The position numbers were made by a program, and so were the translations under genes. From the NCBI RefSeq assembly GCF_001949145.1, contig NW_019091426.1, positions 19,476-66,703 of the forward strand: a stretch of DNA of 47,228 bases, given 5' to 3'. This document shows positions 1-9,689 of this stretch, piece after piece; within the stretch, counting starts at the first letter, position 1; each line of letters opens with the position of its first letter. This stretch comes from Acanthaster planci. Taxonomy: Eukaryota > Echinodermata > Asteroidea > Valvatida > Acanthasteridae. The notes beneath the pieces are model-generated. The model saw only the letters and a list, made by a program, of their open reading frames with translations, was not told the origin of the DNA and made no database searches.

Positions 1-522
1 TTATTGCTGGCATGCGCTGAGGTCTCGGGAATTCTTTAAAAAAACGCGACAAGCGGAAGTTTGCCTTCGCTGACATCGCCGTTAAGTTTGGGCAAACGGT
101 TAAACATGATGTGAATAATTATGATGGAGGGGACACCCTGTAAAATTCTAACATTGTACGAGCTTAATAGCAACGTTGTTCTCTCTGGTCCCAATGTTTC
201 GAACCCATCAGCAAACCGTCCTCACCACTTGAAAGTCTGAGCTGAAGCTGTTCAGTGGGTCATAAGTTCTGTGATTCGTTAGTGGGTTATCACGATGCAT
301 CAAGACTGTCTCTTAAGTTATTCCCTACACAGGTGCACCACTGCATCCTAGTACTGAACAGAAATCTCATCAACTGCATCGAATTGTTAAGGATGAGAAG
401 GTATGGGGTTGCGTTCAGCATGAATGATGAGCTTTTTTCTGTAGAGGTTGTAATTATGTGGCTATTCTGAGTGGTTTAGTGGATATGAATTGCTCTTAGG
501 TGCATTTTCCGGCATGCAGTTA
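1..522. other. No gene recognised
   Basis: AT-rich sequence with no recognisable coding or RNA feature. The short open frame at 255-470 has no recognisable domain and looks random. Confidence 0.5.
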
Positions 523-616
523 GTAGAGAAGTTCTCTTTTATAAGCCTTGACTTTATACACAGCTATTTATATCAAGTGTATAAAGTGAAGGCTTATAAA
601 AGAGAGGGCGCTCTAC
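523..616. repeat. Near-perfect inverted repeat (hairpin)
   Basis: The left arm 534-561 and right arm 577-604 are reverse complements over 28 bases with one mismatch, around a 15-base loop (562-576). Weaker pairing extends outward: GTAGAG at about 523-528 faces CTCTAC at about 611-616, across a short mismatched stretch. The arms carry TTATAAGCC facing GGCTTATAA. A transcript could fold into a long stem. It could be a tiny MITE-like palindrome or a small-RNA precursor; the sequence alone does not decide. Confidence 0.7.
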
Positions 617-1599
617 AAGACAAGGCTGCATCTAATTACGTTAAATAGTACAAGTCTGTTCTTGAGGTGCATGGTAGAAAGAAGAATTTTGAAGTCTGGA
701 AGTGAATAGGGAATGTTACAGAAGTGGAGGGACCAGGTGACTAGAATAGTCGACCGGTCACAAAAAATTGCTCAATTTGTCTTCGGTCGATGCGATCCGC
801 GAAACACCAACATAATGCCGATTATATGTATATGTTATAATATTATGACGCCCCCCCCCCAAAAAAAAAAACCAAGCTTGCCATGTAAAAGATTGAATCC
901 TGGCATAAATTTCTTACTTTATAAATGAATCATTTCTGGGGATAACTATGTTGCTAAGTTTCATTTAAATCAATGAACATGCCTCAGGCCTATGACGACG
1001 TCCAGAATGAAGTTACACAGCAACAAGAATCCAATTCAGGGAAGGACGAAAACCTCCTGAAAAACTCTCTGATTTTCCCATCTCCCGATTAACCCTACCA
1101 GTCCCAAATCCTCCAATTTTAATACAATTGTACATACACCCTAGGGGTTAGGGTTAATGGCGCGACAGGCCCGCTCCACCTTGTTTTGTTGCAAGGCGCC
1201 AAGGTAATTAACCTATGGCAATAGGGTTCAGTGACCAAAACATAATGGTTTGGGGCAACGGGGATCAGGCCACCGAGAGGAGGCTTTTAATTGCCTCTTA
1301 TATAGTCTTTTGGGGAAGAATCCATAGGTCATTGGACCCGACGTGCATTATTATAAAATCAGTGTTCGCCTGTTCTGACTCCCAGCCATCACATCAGATG
1401 TAATCCTAACGCACGTGTGGCAACTTATTCAGCGCTGCACCATCTTCGGAGGTAGCTGCAATCACAGATGCCCACAATGAACTATGGTATCCCCCACAAT
1501 CCACACAAGAGGTTTGAAAGGCGCCGATTGGACCGTAGCTCATGAAAGGAAAAGAAAAAGAAATACATTGTTGGGATATTAAAGGGTAAATCATTGGCG
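617..1599. other. Gene-free stretch
   Basis: No coding domain is recognised. A homopolymer junction of C then A lies at about 849-871. The minus strand next to the recombinase fragment (about 1406-1599) may be the non-coding 3' part of the same DIRS-type element, but I cannot define its end. Confidence 0.4.
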
Positions 1600-1607
1600 A
1601 ATTGGGT

Positions 1608-2090
1608 CTAACCGTTCATAATGAACACTATCGGGGAAAATGCGAATATAGCAGCGGTACACGCCCGATTGCCAACGACCCATCCTTTGTATACTAGCCT
1701 GAGGAGTACCAGACATAGCCGCTGATGTAGCTGCACCAATACGAAAGAAGTGGGAAGTAGAGCGAGAGTCATTATGCCTATAAAATTAAGGGACCGTCTC
1801 AAAATTGCCATGAATTGGGAGCGGGTAAGAGAAGATTCATCAAAGTGAGAAAAAAATGGCTATGATCCTTGGCCTGAACTGGACACAAGGACCTATCACT
1901 ACTGACTGGTCATCTTTTGAAAAACCAACAAGGAGTTCAACATCACCAGATAAGAGACGTCGGAGAGTAACATCCGAACGTCGCACAGGTGAACTTGTAT
2001 TACGAGTCGATGCAGTGAGCTCACCAACACGCAGGAAACCAAAAAATGAAAAAAAAAAACATACGGAAAAGTAATGCCTCGAACTTACTG
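1608..2090 (-). pseudogene. DIRS-type tyrosine recombinase fragment (copy A)
   Basis: The minus strand encodes parts of a DIRS-retrotransposon tyrosine recombinase, the enzyme that integrates circular DIRS cDNA without a DDE integrase. About 2000-2060 reads FFGFLRVGEL, the box around the first catalytic Arg. About 1690-1780, in another frame, reads HFFRIGAATSAA (the HxxR box), then GRWQSGVYRCYIRI, which holds the likely nucleophilic Tyr. The two pieces are in different frames, so the copy is dead. Its sequence differs clearly from the other recombinase pieces at 3839-4180 and 5407-6147, so it belongs to a different subfamily. The right edge near 2090 abuts the plus-strand CR1-like ORF1. Confidence 0.75.
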
Positions 2091-2098
2091 ACACTGTT

Positions 2099-3430
2099 TT
2101 GGACCGCAAGAAAGAGCGCAAAAAAAGAGGGTTACCCATGACAGGAAGTAAGTTTACCTTGATCGAGCGTTTAAATGAAAATGTTAGACAAACTAGAACT
2201 ACCGCCATTGGTGATCACGCCATAGACCAACCTGGATCAACACAGGCAGTCAGAACCAATCACTTCAAACCCCAGGCATCTGAACTAGAGAACCTAACAG
2301 CCTGTCGACGAGCTGAAACATGAAATAGGTGTCCTAAAACATCATATCCTAGAAAACAGCGCTTACGCTCGCAAATAGAATCACTACTGCATGAGAAACA
2401 AAAATCTTCAAACTGCCATTGACATCCTATGTCAAGACTTGGCAATCAAAATGCACAAGGAGCTGGCAATTGACACTGACAACGCCTCGTTGTTTGTAGA
2501 CAGCAACCAGAAAGTACCCCTTTGCGCAGTCAAAACCGCAGCACAAAAGGAAACAACAGATATTAACAGCATATGGCATTGTTCAAACGTAGCAACCAAA
2601 AAGCTTTTTATCACGCAGCAGTATCAATCTGTGACAACGCAATTCAGCAACAGCAATAAAAACAGGGATGACGCAGCATCACACCCAACAATCCAAGTGC
2701 AAATTCAGCCATCTTGCCCAATCACCTCAACATCAAACACGTTGTTCGTTCTCAGTGACACCGATGATGACCCCTCAGCCGAGGAAATTATTGACCAATA
2801 CTACCGCCTCATAAACACTAACAACACGACTATGTCCAACCCACTGAGCTATGAGAAACAGATTCACCACTACCGGAAAGAACAGAAGCACAAATTCTCC
2901 CAGTGCACAGTGGTGACTCCATGACTAAGAGAATTAAAAGCCATCATCTGAGCAGCTCATCATGCAAAAATATAAAGATTTAAAACATCACCCATCCACT
3001 ATAATCCTCCATGTCTGTACAAACAATACACAGGACAGTGCTGATGAACTTGTAACTAAATTGACAAAGGCAGCTCAACCAATTACGGAGAAAGCTTCGA
3101 CATCCATTGTTCTGTCCTCCATCATTCATCGTCGGTACGAAACAGGCAAGCCGAGAAACAAAGTACAGTCCGCAAACAAAAAACTACATGAATTGGCAGA
3201 TCGTCGCGGCTGGGGATTCATCACAATGCGAATATTAGGGAGGGACATCTCACCAGCGATTGAGTTCATTTAAATAACCGAGGAACAGTGGCACTTGCAA
3301 GAAACCTAATGTGTGACATTGAAGGCGCACTCATTTCCCACGCCCCTGTCAACAAGCTCTTCGGAAAGACACCATCAATGAAAATGTTCCCTACATCAGC
3401 TATGCAGACGCCGTGAAATCTACGAGAACA
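2099..3430 (+). pseudogene. CR1-like non-LTR retrotransposon ORF1 (SAP + coiled coil + SGNH esterase), copy A
   Basis: Pieces of one ORF1 occur in several frames. At 2117-2200 there is a SAP-like motif (KKRGLPMTGSKFTLIERLNE), a DNA/RNA-binding helix-extended-loop-helix. A charged, probably coiled-coil part follows to about 2390. A Ser/Thr/Asn-rich stretch with an acidic patch (about 2391-2924) comes next. Then comes an SGNH/GDSL-esterase-like domain (2962 to about 3310) with a strand block near TIILHVCTNNT, where the family usually has a GTND-type motif, and a C-terminal D-x-x-H box. That box is broken in this copy by a TGA where the second copy has GGA (about 3255). Esterase domains are known in CR1/L2-type ORF1 proteins. 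Frame changes and stops make it non-functional. Confidence 0.7.
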
Positions 3431-3447
3431 TCACATTCCAACCCTCA

Positions 3448-3716
3448 GTGGGATTTTCGGAGAGGCCCCCTCCACCTGTACAGAATCGGACTCCAACAAC
3501 ATCCCGAGAATCGCCATCAGCACCAAGACTGGCTCCGTTACCTCGGATACGTCAACCACGTCACGACGTCGAGATACGCAAGAAAACACTAAATGGGGTT
3601 AGAAACTGGAAATGTATATCCCTTAATGCTTTTAGTGTCTGTAATAAGACAGATGATCTTAGCACAATTTTAGAATTTGAAGACGCAGACATCGTGTGCG
3701 TCACAGGATGATATAA
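3448..3716 (+). pseudogene. CR1-like element: ORF1/ORF2 junction and start of the AP-like endonuclease, copy A
   Basis: A Pro-rich segment leads into a stretch containing CISLNAFSVCNKTDDL and LEFEDADIVCVTG. This resembles the N-terminus of the AP-endonuclease domain that opens ORF2 of CR1-like elements (the N of LNA, then the ADIV..T strand). The reading stops at about 3711 and homology ends at about 3716, just where the expected E-T-W catalytic box should begin. It is nearly identical to 4417-4680, so the two are recent copies or an assembly duplication. Confidence 0.7.
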
Positions 3717-3838
3717 AGTGATATAAGCTTTAACTTTAGTTTTTATTATCTATTTTAATTCCCCAGGGCCCCATGGAAGACCACAGAAATGTGAATGGGT
3801 ATCCCTGGTAAAATAAAGATAATAATAGTAATAATAAT

Positions 3839-4180
3839 AACTCTCTAACCCTGAAGTAACTCATAGGCTTATTAGTTTGTCGTAACCTATATGCGTCTTT
3901 AGTTTTTAATAGATTTCTAAACACATATAAATCTTTATCAGTACTAGGGATATTTGTTAGAGATAAACAGAGCTCTAACATGGCTACTGGACAAGTAAGC
4001 AGATGAGATCTCGCTATTGATACTACATTTCCCTGTCTGTAAATATCAGTTTTGCTCGATTCTATATCGATAGATAAGTGGTCATCAAAGAAATGGATGT
4101 GTTTGTGCTTAAGAGCCGCCAACTCAATGAAACGTAAAAACCCTGCATATGAAATAAGCATCATTGCCAAGGACAAATGN
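3839..4180 (-). pseudogene. DIRS-type tyrosine recombinase fragment (copy B1)
   Basis: The minus strand has one long frame with MLISYAGFLRFIELAAL, the box around the first catalytic Arg, followed by the central recombinase region and ending near MSYFRVREL. It is about 97% identical by eye to 5407-5749. The segment ends exactly at the single ambiguous base N at 4180 and begins after an AT-rich microsatellite-like tract (about 3810-3838). The HxxR and Tyr end of the domain is absent. Confidence 0.75.
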
Positions 4181-4193
4181 GTACGGGGGAAAA

Positions 4194-4560
4194 ATGCGAA
4201 TATTAGGGAGGGACACCTCACCAGCGATGGAGTTCATTTAAATAACCGAGGAACACTGGCACTTGCAAGAAACCTAATGTGTGACATTAAAGGCGCACTC
4301 ATTTCCCACGCCCCCTGTCAACAAGCTTTTCGGAAAGACCCCACCAATAAATATGTTCCCTACATCAGCTATGCAGACGCCGTGAAATCTACGAGAACAT
4401 CACATTCCAACCCTCAGTGGGATTTTCGGAGAGGCCCCCTCCACCTGCACAGAATCGGACTCCAACAACATCCCAAGAATCGCCATCAGCACCAAGACTG
4501 GCTCCGTTACCTCGGATACGTCAACCACGTCACGACGTCGGGATACGCAAGAAAACACTA
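4194..4560 (+). pseudogene. CR1-like ORF1, C-terminal part of the SGNH esterase (copy B)
   Basis: This near-identical second copy of 3226-3590 begins 14 bases after the N at 4180. It keeps the esterase C-terminal box SDGVHLN (about 4225-4245), whose Asp and His match the catalytic D-x-x-H of SGNH hydrolases. The box is intact here, unlike in copy A. A low-complexity ORF1 tail follows. The esterase N-terminal part is missing, so this is a fragment. Confidence 0.7.
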
Positions 4561-4966
4561 AATGGGGTTAGAAACTTGAAATGTATATCCCTTCATGCTT
4601 TTAGTGTCTGTAATAAGACAGATGATCTTAGCACAATTTTAGAATTTGAAGACGCAGACATCGTGTGCGTCACAGGATGACATAAAGTCAAATGAAATCT
4701 TCCACAATTATACTGTTTTGAGGAAAGACAGAAACAGACAAGGAGGAAGCGTCCTTGTTGCATTTAAACAAGGTCTCCCTGTTATACATCGGCCAGATCT
4801 TGACTCCGATTGTGGGATTCTGTGGTGTGAGGTAATCTGTGAGAATAAAAGTTCAATTTTTATTGGAGTCTTTTACGGACCGCTTGAAGCCAGCAGTGGG
4901 ACCAAGGTCATCGATGAGCTTAGCAAGTCTTTTGCATTACTGAATAAGAACGGGATTAGGCCCTAA
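4417..4966 (+). pseudogene. CR1-like ORF2 AP-endonuclease N-terminal part (copy B)
   Basis: 4570-4680 repeats the LNAFSVCNKTDDL start of the endonuclease. After a frame change the plus strand continues at 4646-4966 with NYTVLRKDRNRQGGSVLVAF and IFIGVFYGP, typical strand blocks of the AP-endonuclease domain of CR1/L2 elements. The E-T-W box between the two frames is damaged. Coding similarity stops near 4966; reverse transcriptase is absent, so the copy is 3'-truncated. Confidence 0.75.
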
Positions 4967-5406
4967 GCATCAGAAAATTATTCCTTAGAGTCGATTTCAG
5001 TTTGCCGAGTTTTCATTGGGATGTCGGCTACCCAGTCCCCATGGACAATTCCGACTTGCTTCTCAACACTGTTTCACTAATCGAACGCAACTTTTATCCT
5101 TTAAAACACGATACACTTAACTCGACACATACAACATTTTGGTAACGTTGCTTGACGCTGTGACCTGGATGAACTTATAAGGAACGGGGTGATATTAAAT
5201 ACCAAGAGATTTGGAATCTGATAACAGATTTTCGGAACTTTCTCACACATACATATCTTTCGCCGTTTTTCTCTTCCATCTGCCGTGACGTTTGAAAAAC
5301 CGGTCGGGCACTCCCGCTTTGGCAGCCTCAGAGGCACAACCAGCCCTCGAGCTGCGTACGGCAAACTTCGATACATCATTTGCTATGCGCAGGAGAGCAT
5401 CTAATC
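4967..5406. other. No gene recognised between retroelement fragments
   Basis: No domain is recognised on either strand. The minus-strand frame 5101-5379 has no recognisable feature. Confidence 0.4.
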
Positions 5407-6147
5407 AACTCTCTAACCCTGAAGTAACTCATAGGCTTATTAGTTTGTCGTAACCTATATGCGTCTTTAGTTTTTAATAGATTTCTAAACACATATAAAT
5501 CTTTATCAGTACGAGGGATATTTGTTAGAGATAAATAGAGCTCTAACATGGCTACTGGACAAGTAAGCAGATGAGATCTCGCTATTGATACTACATATCC
5601 ATATCTGTAAATATCAGTTTTGCTCGATTCTATATCGATAGATAAGTGGTCATCAAAGAAATGGATGTGTTTGTGCTTAAGAGCAGCCAACACATTGAAA
5701 CGTAAAAACCCTGCATATGAAATAAGCATCATTGCCAAGGACAATTGGNTTTGTCCATTCCGATTTTGTCAACTAACTCTACCAGCATGTCAGGTGTGAT
5801 GGGTTCTTTCCTATTTTGGGATTAGACAGCAGTCGCATGTGTCCTTCCACCGAATGGATGACCAATGGGCCCTTTGTAGGATACAGGAGGCTTGCCATGG
5901 TGTGAGCCCAGGTGATTGCGGATATTGTGTTCATGATGGGAGCTGGGGAGTTTGCCGAATCGGCCAGATGAGTCAGATAAAGTGCGATGATGTACAGATC
6001 CGCTTGTAGCGGAGATTTCTGATGAGAGAATGCCCAGTGTTGCCATTTTCCGAAGTAGACTGTGTAGTGGCTGACAGTGGATAGCGCCCTTAAACTGTAC
6101 AGCACTTCTGGGAGCTGATTAGCCAGGTGACTCAGATCTGCTTCCAA
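5407..6147 (-). pseudogene. DIRS-type tyrosine recombinase (copy B2)
   Basis: 6147-5779 encodes the helical N-terminal core-binding domain (YFGKWQHWAFSHQ, LYLTHLADSANS). 5744-5407 encodes the first catalytic block (SYAGFLRFNVLAAL, with the catalytic Arg) and the middle of the domain. The junction at 5749 contains an N and a frame change. The protein stops before the H-x-x-R and Tyr boxes, so it cannot be active. The 5407-5749 part is nearly the same as 3839-4180. Confidence 0.8.
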
Positions 6148-6152
6148 GGATG

Positions 6153-6554
6153 TTACGGCAAACCGGGTTTTCCACGCGTGACTACCAAAGATAAGCTTAT
6201 GAGAAATAGACGAAAAAGTACTGTACTACGGCAGATGTTTTCTACAAACTTAGAGTTTTGGTCCTCGACCTCTACGAAGAGAGGAAATGGACTGGAGAAT
6301 TCTAAAACTTCGGCAATATCCGGGTTACTTGAAAACCCATCCGGGAACAATAAAGGCCAAAAGGGTGCCGACTGCCAGGCTGGACATATTAAAGTTCCCT
6401 CTGCCTTGCACCTTCTCATGTGCAAAATGGTTCTTGCAATTAAGTTCACAGGCGGAACAACCCAGTTATTATCACCCTGCCAATTCTGAGTAAAGGCGTC
6501 CACTGTCTCTGATCCAGGATTCCAGAACCTGGAATTAAACCTTGGTACTTGCAA
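6153..6554 (-). pseudogene. DIRS polyprotein linker between RNase H and recombinase
   Basis: This open minus-strand frame carries FNSRFWNPGSETVDAFTQNW and PAWQSAPFWPLL, a conserved block that follows RNase H in DIRS-like polyproteins. It overlaps the preceding piece in another frame near 6550, so the reading frame is shifted between them. Confidence 0.75.
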
Positions 6555-7085
6555 TTATAGTAACTAGCGAACCAATCTATGGAGTATGAGCCCCATTGTC
6601 TGAACAGAAGACGAAACATTTCGTTGGAGGTCTCCCAATCATCTGGATCTGACAATTTGCTTAAAAAGTCTTCTTTATGATTTTTTGTCCTGGGAATCCA
6701 TTCCTTTTCTAAAAAGAATCCATGTCTAACACACAATTTACTAATGTCGAAGGCAACAATTTGTAAATTCTTCTTCATATTACCTTTGGGCATCATTTTT
6801 ACAACCGGTTTATTGTCTGTAAATTGCTTGATTCTGCTATGCTGAAGAATAGCAATGTGTGAACTTAAGACTAGGTAAACCGCTTTCAGTTCTCTCCACG
6901 ATGAACTCCGAGATTGTTCTGGAATTGACCAATGGCCATGTGAAATAGAGTGATTTAGGTCGACAATGACTTGTAGCCAGCGAAACCCTTACCGCTAACA
7001 TCCGAGTATACAACCTTGGAGCAGCTAGGGTTGAAGTTAAGAGGAGTTGCTATTAGAGAAGCGAGGTTATGTAACCAAAACTTGG
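6446..7085 (-). pseudogene. DIRS RNase H domain
   Basis: The frame around 7040-7000 reads VVYSDVSGKGFAGY, holding the first catalytic Asp of RNase H. Near 6905-6790 it reads SWRELKAVYLVLSSH then QFTDNKPVV, the Glu and second Asp blocks. 6796-6560 carries LEKEWIPRTKNHKEDFLS, the region of the last Asp, with the RQWGSYSIDWFASYYN block typical of DIRS elements. RNase H removes RNA from the RNA/DNA hybrid during reverse transcription. Frame changes near 6950 and 6550 break it. Confidence 0.8.
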
Positions 7086-7647
7086 TTGGTTGGTTTTGTT
7101 TTGGGTGAATAATTAAAAATGTAATTGGTTAACCCCCCCAAAAAAAAAATTGAAAAAAAACTGAGAGATTAATGACCGAATAATAATTAAATTTTTGTGT
7201 GAGACACCTCAGGGATGTTGGCTTGCATGTTAGTGAGCTCTGAAGAATGTTGATTTTACACTGTTTTCAATGGGGCTTGAATTAGTGGACTGTACCCTAT
7301 ATTTCAAAATGGCGGCCTCCATACACTCATGGCGGCGGGGATTTAAAAATGGTCTCTTCGGTCTGCAGCAGTCGTGGCAGTGGCGGAGAGACAACAGCAA
7401 GTCTTTAAGACAGTTTTGTGGATTTTCACACATCAGAGACATCTTTTATTGGCAGCAATAATTAACAGGGGAAGGAGGAATTTAAATTTAAGTTAATTAT
7501 GTACATTGTAATGTGCAATGTGGAAAACTTGAATTTTTTTAAAATAAACTTTTCAACCAATGAGAATATCCAGCCTTGGGCGTGCGCTTGAGCGTTTTGT
7601 TCTATTCAGAACAAAATGGAGGATAAATGTGATGCCTGGTGTGCTAA
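7086..7647. other. Gene-free stretch
   Basis: AT-rich sequence with C- and A-runs (7133-7160). An AAAATGGCGGCC start-like context occurs at about 7306, but the frame (7270-7461) has no recognisable domain and I do not call a gene. Confidence 0.4.
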
Positions 7648-8001
7648 ATGTTAGCTCGACTAAAGAAAAAATCTCGACTGAAGCCTTCTACAGGCTGCTG
7701 GCACTGGGTTGGATGTGTGGAAAAGACCAAGGGGAGAGGTGGTAATTATGGGAGGATAAATGAACTCCTTCCAGGGGCAAATACACACACAAGGATGAGT
7801 GCACAAAGGCTGGCTTACATCGTAAATACCAAGAACTTTACGTTATCTCGAGAGTATGATGTAAGCCATCTTTGCCACAATTCCTTGCGTGTAAATTTTG
7901 ACCACCTCTCCCTGGAACATGCCATCGATAAAACACGAAGAAAGTGCCATAAGAACAGAGCATGTGCAGGGCATGGCATTTACCCAAAGTGCCTGTGGTA
8001 A
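7648..8001 (+). CDS. I-PpoI-like His-Cys box (His-Me finger) nuclease ORF
   Basis: One open frame of 117 codons. Residues about 16-45 hold a C-W-H-W block and an R-L-A-Y-I block. Residues about 73-112 hold SHLCHN, then DHLSLE, then a C/C/H/C-rich tail (KC, ACAGHG, PKC). This order matches the zinc-binding loop of His-Cys box homing endonucleases: catalytic His in S-H-x-C, one zinc site around it and a second in the tail. Two expected residues differ. Where the first zinc site should have a second Cys there is Arg (CGT, 7888-7890). Where I-PpoI has its metal-binding Asn there is Asp (GAT, 7927-7929). Each needs only one transition, so the copy may be inactive though still open. The frame starts at the first ATG; an overlapping ATG at 7617 reaches a stop at once. 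No intron or mobile element boundaries are visible around it. Confidence 0.7.
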   Translation: MLARLKKKSRLKPSTGCWHWVGCVEKTKGRGGNYGRINELLPGANTHTRMSAQRLAYIVNTKNFTLSREYDVSHLCHNSLRVNFDHLSLEHAIDKTRRKCHKNRACAGHGIYPKCLW

Positions 8002-8041
8002 TGAATGTACTTCAAGTTGAGCCCGTCCAACAGCCAAACCC

Positions 8042-8190
8042 TAGCAGGGCATAACCCTAGCAGGGGCTAACCCTAACAGGAGCTAGCCCTAGCAGAGTGT
8101 AACCCTAGAAGGGGCTAACCCTAGCAGAGTGTAGCCCTAGCAGGGGCTAAACCTAGCAGAGTGTAACCCTAGCATCGGTATGTAACCCTA
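8042..8190 (+). repeat. 16-bp minisatellite, telomere-like
   Basis: About nine imperfect tandem copies of a 16-base unit, ccctagcaggggctaa. Variants swap the second half between ggggctaa and agtgtaa-type sequence. Each junction gives TAACCCTAG, close to the animal telomere unit TAACCC. Confidence 0.85.
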
Positions 8191-8394
8191 ATGACACCAA
8201 CCGCAAAGAAACTTGCTACAAGTACATTTTACAGTAATTGTGTTCGTTGTAGATATTTGCTTGCGTTCATTGTCTTTGGAGAAATTTCTTGTTTGGTCTG
8301 GGATTTAATTGCCCCGGATTATACATGGCTTGTGCTTGTGCAACAAACTAATAGCCAGTGAGCACATTGCAAACCCCATTTTGCCTTTGGCACA
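8191..8394. other. Spacer before BEL/Pao copy 1
   Basis: Nothing recognised. No LTR could be matched to the 3' flank near 13100. Confidence 0.4.
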
Positions 8395-9353
8395 ACAGTT
8401 AAGGAAGTCCTGTGCCCAGAAAAAGTGTTGAAGGTTCTCGAGTTAGACAGCCGAGACGAAAAGCAGGCAACCATACTCAGTTGAAGATGAACACTTCCTG
8501 AGCATCCTGGAGGAAGGAATCAAGAAAAGACCTGACGATCATTACGAGTTGCCTCTTCCACTAAAATCGGAGGCTGCGGTGCTGCCAAACAATCGTGAGC
8601 TGGCAGAGAAAAGTTCAGGCAATTCTCAAGAAAAATCCAAAATTTCATTAAGACTACAAAAACTTCATGAATGAAGTCACTTCAGTCAGCGCCGAAAGAA
8701 TGCCGGCAGATCAGTTGAACAGACGCGATGGGAAAGTGAATTAAATTCCCCACACTGGAGTGTACCATCCGAAGAAACCGGATAAAATTTGGGTTGTATT
8801 CGATTGTTCAGCCAAGTACAGTGGGGTGTCCCTAATCGACTACCTTCTACAAAGCCCTGACATGACGAATAGCCTACTTGGCATTCTTTGTAGATTAAGA
8901 AAGGAAGAAGTAGCTTCTCTCTGGATGTCAGAAGTACGTTTCACCAGTTTTTCATTGATGAAAGGTATCGTGACTTACTCAGATTCCTCTGGTGGGAGGA
9001 TGGCGATCCAAGGGGGCCAATAGTCGACTACCGGATAAAGGTCACCCCTTTGGTATTTGAGTTCACCACGTTGTGCAAACTTTGGCCTGAGAAAAGCTGC
9101 AGATGATGGCAAAACGGAATTTGGTGCCGATGCTGCCAAATTTATCAGAAACGATTTCTATGTCGATGATAGGTTGAGGTCAGTCCCCACAGTTAAAGAA
9201 GCATCCAACCTCATCAAAGCAAGTCAAGGGCTGTCCGCCAAAGCCGGATTGATGTTGCCTAAACTTGCCTCCAACAAGAGGGAACTCCTGGAAGCATTCC
9301 CGGCAGAGGAAAGAGCACTGCAGGAGGCGCCCAAGCGTTTGACCAAACAGTAG
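8395..9353 (+). pseudogene. BEL/Pao reverse transcriptase (copy 1)
   Basis: 8395-8590 is the linker that precedes RT in BEL/Pao (the PDDHYELPLPLK block). RT proper starts near 8758 (VYHPKKPDKIWVVFDCSA) and continues through LLGILCRLRKEEVA, FLWWEDGDP and FYVDDRL. The catalytic YVDD lies at about 9160-9171. At least three frame changes occur, near 8640, 8930 and 9025. The enzyme would copy element RNA into cDNA; this copy cannot. Confidence 0.85.
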
Positions 9354-9689
9354 ACAGGAAAGGGCTTTGGGTGTCAGTTAAGGGCTTTGGGTGTCAGTTA
9401 ATGCGTGGAAAGCGATACTTTCCAATATCGCATACAGTTGAAAGATAAACCTCTGACTAGACGTGGGATCTTATCAACAGTATATTCTGTTTATGATCCA
9501 AATGGCTTCGTGGCACCAGTGATTCTACCAGGAAAGAAAATTTTGCAGCAAATGTGAAAAGACAAGCTGCACTGAGATAGTCTAGTACCAGACCAGCTTC
9601 ACCTTAAGTGGGAAAGGTGGCGTCTAGAAATCCTCAACCTGGACAAAATAGAGATCCAGAGGTGCTTCAAGCCAAAGAACTTTGGAGCT

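Larger units (their letters stand above)
5407..7085 (-). mobile_element. DIRS-like retrotransposon, 3' part (RNase H + tyrosine recombinase)
   Basis: On the minus strand, in coding order, there is an RNase H domain (about 7085-6600), the conserved DIRS linker (about 6554-6350), the recombinase N-terminal domain (6147-5779) and the recombinase catalytic part (5749-5407). Reverse transcriptase upstream is missing. So are the HxxR/Tyr end of the recombinase and the inverted or split terminal repeats. There are several frame changes, and a single N lies between the two recombinase parts. It is a dead partial copy of the DIRS order. Confidence 0.8.

Noticed and set aside
1856-2074. Plus-strand frame over the recombinase fragment
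   Set aside because: It is the complement of the minus-strand recombinase, which has clear family motifs.
7270-7461. Possible host gene start with an AAAATGGCGGCC context
   Set aside because: No domain, short frame, no splice-compatible continuation found.
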